A stretch of 64,000 bases of DNA. Origin: Clarireedia homoeocarpa (lineage: Eukaryota > Ascomycota > Leotiomycetes > Helotiales > Rutstroemiaceae). The notes under the pieces were generated by a model, which had not been told where the DNA came from, ran no database searches, and saw nothing but the letters and a program-made list of their open reading frames with translations. How positions within the stretch are numbered: position 1 is the first letter of the stretch; every line of letters starts with the position of its first letter. This document shows positions 58,380 to 64,000 of this stretch, one piece after another. The stretch is from positions 930,001 to 994,000 of the forward strand of contig LNKV01000033.1 of NCBI GenBank assembly GCA_001465935.1. The letters run 5' to 3'. The position numbers were made by a program, and so were the translations under genes.

Positions 58380-58530
58380 ATGGAGTGCCAGGTTCCTTTG
58401 GAGCCCCAAGGGGTGGTAACTATTCTCGACCTTCTACCTTCTAATCAAATACTAATCTAAGTTTGAAGACCCCCCAAATCGCTGTTGGCGACAGTACTTA
58501 CAAATTGCTGGTGGAGATTCTAGTTCAAAG
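58380..58530 (+). repeat. Third copy of the VPLEPQ module
   Basis: Starts GGAGTGCCAGGTTCCTTTGG and continues past a GGTAAC donor-like site into AAATCGCTGTTGGCGACAG. It is near-identical to 56927-57070 and its first half to 8975-9040. It is directly followed by the third 43-bp element. Confidence 0.85.
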
Positions 58531-58533
58531 CAT

Positions 58534-58576
58534 AAAAGTGTCGCTACTTCTAAAGAAGTGACAATTACAGCTTATA
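58534..58576 (+). repeat. 43-bp palindrome-core element, copy 3
   Basis: Same length as copies 1 and 2 with a few changes, mainly in the left half and centre of the palindrome; the ends AAAAGTG and GCTTATA are kept. It immediately follows a VPLEPQ module. Confidence 0.8.
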
Positions 58577-58700
58577 TTTCATGTCACCTCATGAATGAAA
58601 ATGTGTTGGCAAGTCTGTAACTAGTGGCAATCAATTCACTCTATGGCTCATGATAATTGCTATTATAACTATTGTATGATGAAGATGTGTTTGAAACTTT

Positions 58701-59090
58701 TTGTTTAGGTTTTTAGTGTCAGTCGTTGAATATTCCAACTGGGCACACTTGTGCAGCCTAATAATCCACAGCTACTTCATGCACGAAGTGATAGCAGCTC
58801 TTCACTGCCCGTTACATCTTCTTCAAAACTCAGGCTTCGTGATCAAGCTGGATAGCTTCTCGGAAGCCGCACCCAAACCTCGAGTCTTGGTGAATCTGAT
58901 CATTGATTATAACTTGGCGTTGGGTCACATCTTGATGCGATGCAGCAGGGATAGCTCCGCAACTACACGAAATATGCATGGCACTGCAGCTTCGAATCGT
59001 CGCAGCATGCCCAGCTTGCTACCGCCTGATGGGAAACACACAATATCCATGTCGATATCTTCCGTGTCGACTAGTATGGATGGTTGCTAA
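58701..59090 (+). CDS. Hypothetical open frame, low confidence
   Basis: A frame of 129 codons with fairly protein-like composition (SNWAHLCSLIIHSYFMHEVI, LLQNSGFVIKLDSFSEAAPK). No domain, signal peptide or intron support. The apparent first codon is not a convincing ATG. It could be a decayed gene piece at the edge of the island. Confidence 0.2.
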   Translation: MFRFLVSVVEYSNWAHLCSLIIHSYFMHEVIAALHCPLHLLQNSGFVIKLDSFSEAAPKPRVLVNLIIDYNLALGHILMRCSRDSSATTRNMHGTAASNRRSMPSLLPPDGKHTISMSISSVSTSMDGC

Positions 59091-60674
59091 GCACCAGTCA
59101 TCTTCACATGCTCTGAACTAAAAGTTCATCACAGGGTCCATGCATCAGCGATGGCGGGGTCGAGATTTAGATAAGATTAAAGCTCCCATGCTTCACATTT
59201 ATTGGCAACATGGACAGCTGACCGAAAAGAACACAGCAAATATTGAGGCGCAGCTAGCTATCCCGCAATTTCTCCATGCAGAAAAGAGCATTACTACAGT
59301 CCCATCAAAATAAGACTATTCCAAAGTGGCCTATGCACACGGCACGATTGCCCACTCAGCACAGACCGCTGAAAGCTTGGTTTTTTGCCTGATAATGGAG
59401 AAGTCTGTAATTCAATCGGTAGTTCTTGGAAGCATAGTTCTATAGAGTGATTTTCGGTGGTTGTGCTATGCTACATTTCTACTCGTAAGCGCGAGTGCGA
59501 ACATTGATACAACTACTATGTTCTCGATTGCTGCCACAGTTTGATTGGCGATCATGTTTCAAATCGGGGCCGACTCATAGTGATCACCGCATCTTGTCAA
59601 ACTCAATCACAGAGCTCATAGTGAAGGCTGAGTAACTTGGAGCCAGCTCCTTTCTTACCATTAGCACACCGCCCGGAGAGCCGGGGGTTTCGCTTTGCGT
59701 TTTGCTTTTCGACCACGAGAAAGCTAAATCGTCTTCGTATCTCTTCGGAGTCATTTCTAGCCTCTCCTCAACTCAGAGGCAACAAAGTTACGAAGATCTT
59801 ATGCTATTCCCTTGACTGCCATACGCGACTTCCCCACCTTGTTTCTGGTGAGGTCGCGAGTAGTTGACAGTCAAGGGGATAAATTTGAGTCTGACTTGCG
59901 ACACGTTGCTTTTTGGTCCCGCATACCAACGTCTAGTTACACAGTATTCGCCAGTGCGAAAGTACAATTAGCATTTAGATGATAAGGAGGGAGGCGTTGC
60001 ACGCGTGCCAAGATTTTTGCCAGCATACTTGTATTGAGCTTATCCAATGATCCACCCCAAAATGCGGGGAGTCCGTCATCAAGACGATCGACAACAACCC
60101 TTTTTTCTAAGAACTGGGTACTGATAACACTTTCAACCAATCATTAGCCACCGGATGAAACTGTATCCGGCAAATTAGGAAATACTGGGGAAAGTCTGTG
60201 CACGAATGCCTGTAAAATGATGAAAGCCAAGTGCAATATGCAGGCTTAGTGAGTGATCCCTTTAAAACAGTTTGACCAACGGGATCCATCCCTAGTAACT
60301 GATGTAAGGTCTGAGAGCCTTCATAGGTTTGGTTCTTCTTGCTTTGAATATCATTTGCTATTCTAATTCGCTTGATTGGGCCGATCGGTTGTAATGGTAT
60401 ACGGCGTTAAGTACGTGCTGACTATCATGACGTCTAGAGCAGTCTTTACCTTGAGGGGTTACCTTGGCTGATAGTGCAACAAAGCTATCGACTAAGCCCC
60501 TTATGTGCATCCGAGTACCGGGGCAGAGCAAGGGATGAAGTACTTAAGTACTGATTGTGCCCCCTCGTTTGTACCTCTCTATATTCAGACATCACATCAA
60601 AAGCAACCAAAGCAACATACAACACAAAACACCAAACTATTTCCACATATCCTCTATACAATACACCAGACATC
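59091..60674. other. Gene-free stretch and promoter of the next gene
   Basis: No coding exon. It contains a strong inverted repeat at 59805-59882. The last few hundred bases should include the promoter of the small gene at 60675. Confidence 0.4.
59805..59882. repeat. Imperfect stem-loop, about 35-bp arms
   Basis: The left arm (59805-59838) with CCCTTGACTG, CGCGACTTCC and CCACC pairs with the right arm (59847-59882) with GGTGAGGTCGCG and CAGTCAAGGGGAT around an 8-base loop. A few mismatches and short bulges. No T tract follows, so a Pol III terminator or bacterial-type terminator is not implied. Confidence 0.8.
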
Positions 60675-61208
60675 ATGGACGCCAAACTATCAACGGGAAG
60701 CCCAATCGAGGACAAGAACGAGATGTTCAAGGATCCCTTCAGCAGCCAACTCAGTATGTCTTCGTCCTTCCCACTTCTACCTTACATCCATAAACCATAC
60801 TAACTTTTCCCAGAAAAAACATCCACAAACGGTTCTGCCAAAGGACTCGAATCCCCCTTCGATGACTACGAACAAGACTGGAACACCGTAACCCACGAGC
60901 GGGACAGCTGGGCCACCCGGGAACGTCGTCGTTCTACTCCCTTTGCAAACATAAATAACACTGCCTTCTTCGCCTCTCACCACGAAGCCAAGCACGGCCG
61001 AAGCAATAGCGGTTCTAATGCAAGGAAGGGATCGATTCTGAGCGTGTGGACGTCGCCGGATGGTGATGAGGAGGAGGATCATACGCTTGTGAGAGTGTCT
61101 AGTCGAAAGAGCAACGTGGCGAGGGATAGGCGAGGGAGCATTCTGAGTTTGTGGAGTAATGGGAAGGATGAGAATGGGAGGGATATCATTATATCAGAGG
61201 GCAAATGA
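60675..61208 (+). CDS. Small protein with two RGSILSxW motifs
   Basis: Two exons, 60675-60753 and 60814-61208, giving 157 aa; the 60-nt intron has GTATGT, an ACTAAC branch and CAG. The protein is hydrophilic, without signal or membrane segment. The N-terminal part includes DPFSSQLKKTSTNG, then GLESPFDDYEQDWNTV. The C-terminal half has a duplicated motif, ARKGSILSVW and DRRGSILSLW, each followed by an acidic or Gly/Asn-rich segment. R-K/R-G-S fits a basophilic-kinase (PKA-type) site, so both serines may be phosphorylated. Similar small RGSI-motif proteins are common in filamentous ascomycetes as I recall, and their role is unknown. Confidence 0.8.
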
Positions 61209-64000
61209 GGAAGTTTTGTCGAGGTGAGACGAGATGAGATGAGATGAGGAAAATGAGTGATACGATATAGCATGATTTTTGGAGAGTTTTGATACCTGGT
61301 TGGGTGTACCCTTTTCGAAATACTGAGGGCAAACCATGATTTGCGTGTTATGGCTTTTTCTTTGCTCTTCACTGTACAATAATAAGAACGTGGCGGACGA
61401 GTTTGGGTTTTGTATATATAGTATACGACGGGGAGTCCTCTGGATGACCGTCTGATGAACTTTGGGGACGGCACATCAAAAATTTCACATGATTCCCTTG
61501 CTCTTTCTATTACAACACTTTGATATATATCTTTTTGAGATGCGACTCCGAATTTGCATTGAGTGAGCCTTTCTTTTTCTTCATTCTACCGACAGTATGA
61601 TACAAAATAAAGAGCCTTTTCGCACGTACATCCATGCACGCGGAGTTGCAAACTCCACTCCACTTCACCTTACCTTACCTTACCTTAAAGTCTGATCATA
61701 TGTAAGATTAAAGTCTAATCTTTAGTCTTTCGATTTTGGACTAATACAAATACACAAGCACACGGACTGGCCGACCGGCTGGCTGCGTGCTACGGCTGCA
61801 CGTTTGTTTGTTTGTTTGTTGGAGTTTGTCTTTTTTGGTGCAGGCGCAGTAACTTATGGATAATGTTGGATAAGTTAATGGGATTGATACAGTAAGCTAT
61901 CTATCTATCTGTGCATGTGTTGTAGTTAGTGTGCATTAGGTTGGGTTGGGCCTCGCGTTGGGTTGGGTGCGCTCTTTTACGCAAAGTACTGTAGGTGAGG
62001 TGAGGTGAAGTAGATACTGTACGGAGGGAGGAGGGGAAGGAGAGTGCGGTGATTTTGAGTGATTTTTAGTTGTTAGTTCGTTGGTTGGTTGGTTGGTTGG
62101 TTGGGGAGAGATCGGATGCAATGCGATGCGATGCAATGCGATGCAATGCGATGTGGCTGGATGTTTTGTATATCTGTTTGTTTGTATGCATGCAGCTTTG
62201 GCTCGGCTTTTGGATAGACGAGTTTTGATAAGGGGGGTCGGGTGGTGGGTGGATGCATGTCGGATGCGAGGGAGGGACGGATAAGGTGTGATGGATGCAT
62301 GCATCATGTATTTTATGTAAGTGAATTGCATGCCTTTTTGGCCTTATCGTCATGGTTTTTATTGTTTCGGTTTCTTTTAGATCCGAGTCATTGAAACACG
62401 TGGTTGGTGCGGGGGAGGACGGGAGGGGACGGGAAGGGAGTGCTGGAAGTTTTGAGGCGGTGGTTGGTTGACTTGCTTTTTTCGGACGGTAAGATTGTAC
62501 TCTGCTATCTTATTCTCACATACACAGATAGAGGCCGTCTGTCATGGCTTGAAAGATATAAAAGACTTTTGTGAAGTAAAGAGTTGGTCTACCTAGCATT
62601 TTCGAACTCCCATCATGCAAGGTTGTGGGCAAACTTTACAAGTGCATCGATCAATACATGATTCAAGGGACCGAAACAATGCGTGACTTTTGCAAGGGCC
62701 TTAAGCGGAACGTCGCTTAAGTTAAGACTGTTTGTTTCCAGATCGTAGACTGAGATTGGCTATGACTGCCAGATTCTCCGACGCAGAGCTACGGTGTAAT
62801 CAGAGTTGAATCAAGCCCCATTCATCGGCCGGATAGTGCCGCAGAGTTCTGATTTGCCCAAGTATATCACCATGTCGATACCTGCTGTGCGGAGGGTCTG
62901 ATTAAGATGCTCGTTCCTGCGACGAAATGATTGCTTTTTGTCGATTTCTAGGACATTATCCTTGGTACGTTAAGCATCAACCAATTGTCCCAAACCGTTC
63001 TGCAGCATTAATCTCTTCTTCACCGATGGCCTTGAGAGCGGGGTAGAGTAGAATAAAGACGTCTGTTTCCTGATGCTAGTGCTTCATCCTAATCTTGAGA
63101 ACCTATCGTATCCTAGTCGATGCAGGCATCCTTCCTATCACTCTCCGACCGCCTGGTATACACTCACAAGACCCATTATATCTCGGCTAGTGCCATCAGC
63201 TTGCAGAAACATCACTTGAGTATACATGTACAACGCACATCATGAGGTTCTCCGTGTTTGGTTGTAGAGTCGACCTCATCTTTCCCAACCCTCCGTTCGA
63301 TTTCAATGAATCCTGGGAAGTGTCTCGGTTCTCATTTCGAGGGACAGTGCAGTGCGCACGCTGACGTCAGAATGGACTCTGTCTTGATTTTTCGGGCTGC
63401 CGATAGGAAGCTCACTTGTTCCCTGACTCGCCAGTGGCATTGAGTTAACTTCACAATCTCTTGAACCCCCGAGGCTTTCACAGATATCCAAGGTAGCTTT
63501 ATCTGCAAATGCGGATATCTCAACACTTCTTTTTTCCTGTCTATTCTTTGTATATACAAATAATCTATCTAGATTAGATTATATGCAAGTCAAATTCTCA
63601 AAAGACAGATGCTCATCTATCTTAATGGCAAACAAACAGATAGTTCCCTGTGAATCTTCACTATAATTATTCTTCTTCAATACCTCCCCTGACAATTCAA
63701 CTTTGTAAGCCTGCGTGGTGGCATAGTATGATGTTGCCTTGTCGACATGCTGTCGTCTTTTCATGTAGTTGGAGTGAAGGGGTCTGTATAGAAAGAAAAT
63801 CGTATCCTGTCCCTGTTCTGCAAGCAAATCTCAAAGTCCAAGATTGAAGCAAACATTCAACATCCTCTCAATCCCAGCCAGCCCGCTACATCCCCACCCA
63901 GTTTCCATCATCAAGGACTCATTCCTCCTTGAAATTCGCTCTCGAAGATCCACCTTCATCTCCCACTCAAATTCACTCAAAAGCAATTTCACAGAATACA
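61209..64000. other. Gene-free right edge with simple repeats
   Basis: No supportable gene in 2.8 kb. It includes CCTTA repeats (about 61668-61687), GGTT repeats (62079-62104), ATGCGATGCA-type pentanucleotide repeats (62115-62153) and several short runs. The final part (about 63830-64000) becomes CT/CA-rich, which may be the upstream region of a gene beyond the window. Confidence 0.4.
62079..62153 (+). repeat. GGTT and GCGAT/GCAAT simple repeats
   Basis: About six GGTT units (62079-62104) and then eight GCGAT/GCAAT pentamers (62115-62153). Read on the other strand they create Ser/His/Ile-rich open frames that I consider artefacts. Confidence 0.85.

Noticed and set aside
62081..62353. Overlapping frames on both strands in the right-edge simple repeats
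   Set aside because: Driven by GGTT and GCGAT/GCAAT simple repeats; composition follows the repeat period.

Overview
The window looks like nuclear DNA of a filamentous ascomycete. The evidence is introns of 45-65 nt with GTAAGT-type donors and CTAAC/CTGAC branch sites, a fungal gene set (coronin, Izh/PAQR, Pth11-like receptor, DUF7025-AAA ATPase, CBM18/LysM wall protein), and an intron-bearing nuclear tRNA-Val. A leotiomycete (Helotiales) is my best guess, but this is an inference without any search. Exon joins below were worked out by hand from splice signals and reading phase; every complete model gives a CDS length divisible by three.

Layout. 0-5 kb: one repeat-bearing hypothetical gene and long gene-free DNA with a 46-base A run. 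5.1-6.6 kb: secreted lysozyme-like protein with a chitin-binding-like tail. 7.5-10.5 kb: a minisatellite and shuffled copies of an unknown gene family. 10.8-18.5 kb: one giant secreted protein (about 2528 aa) with two chitin-binding modules, a serine-rich stalk of more than 1700 residues, and a LysM. 18.9-28.4 kb: conserved genes (coronin, tRNA-Val(CAC), PAQR, AAA ATPase). 28.5-31.2 kb: AT-rich repeat island with 18-bp arrays, a 46-bp inverted piece of the neighbouring AAA gene and a duplicated 3' end of the next gene. 31.2-48.1 kb: amino-acid transporter, a decayed HerA-like ATPase, an aspartic-protease-like membrane protein without its catalytic aspartates, a GPI-type wall protein, a Pth11-like receptor and a secreted alpha/beta hydrolase. 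49.6-58.6 kb: the second accessory island, with the same shuffled modules as 7.7-10.5 kb. 58.6-64 kb: gene-poor except for a small RGSILS-motif protein.

The genes do not form an obvious pathway or biosynthetic cluster. Several encode cell-surface products (lysozyme-like enzyme, CBM18/LysM giant, pepsin-fold membrane protein, GPI protein, Pth11-like receptor, secreted hydrolase), so the core part is rich in wall and environment-facing functions.

The most unusual content is the mosaic family in the two accessory islands. Short modules (a 63- or 69-bp exon with its own intron, a Lys/Thr-rich repeat, an Ala/Ser-rich GQIQL module, a Cys-rich C-terminal module and others) recur in different orders and both orientations up to 48 kb apart. 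I recognised no reverse transcriptase or transposase among them. Three equal-length 43-bp elements with a palindromic core lie in the same island.
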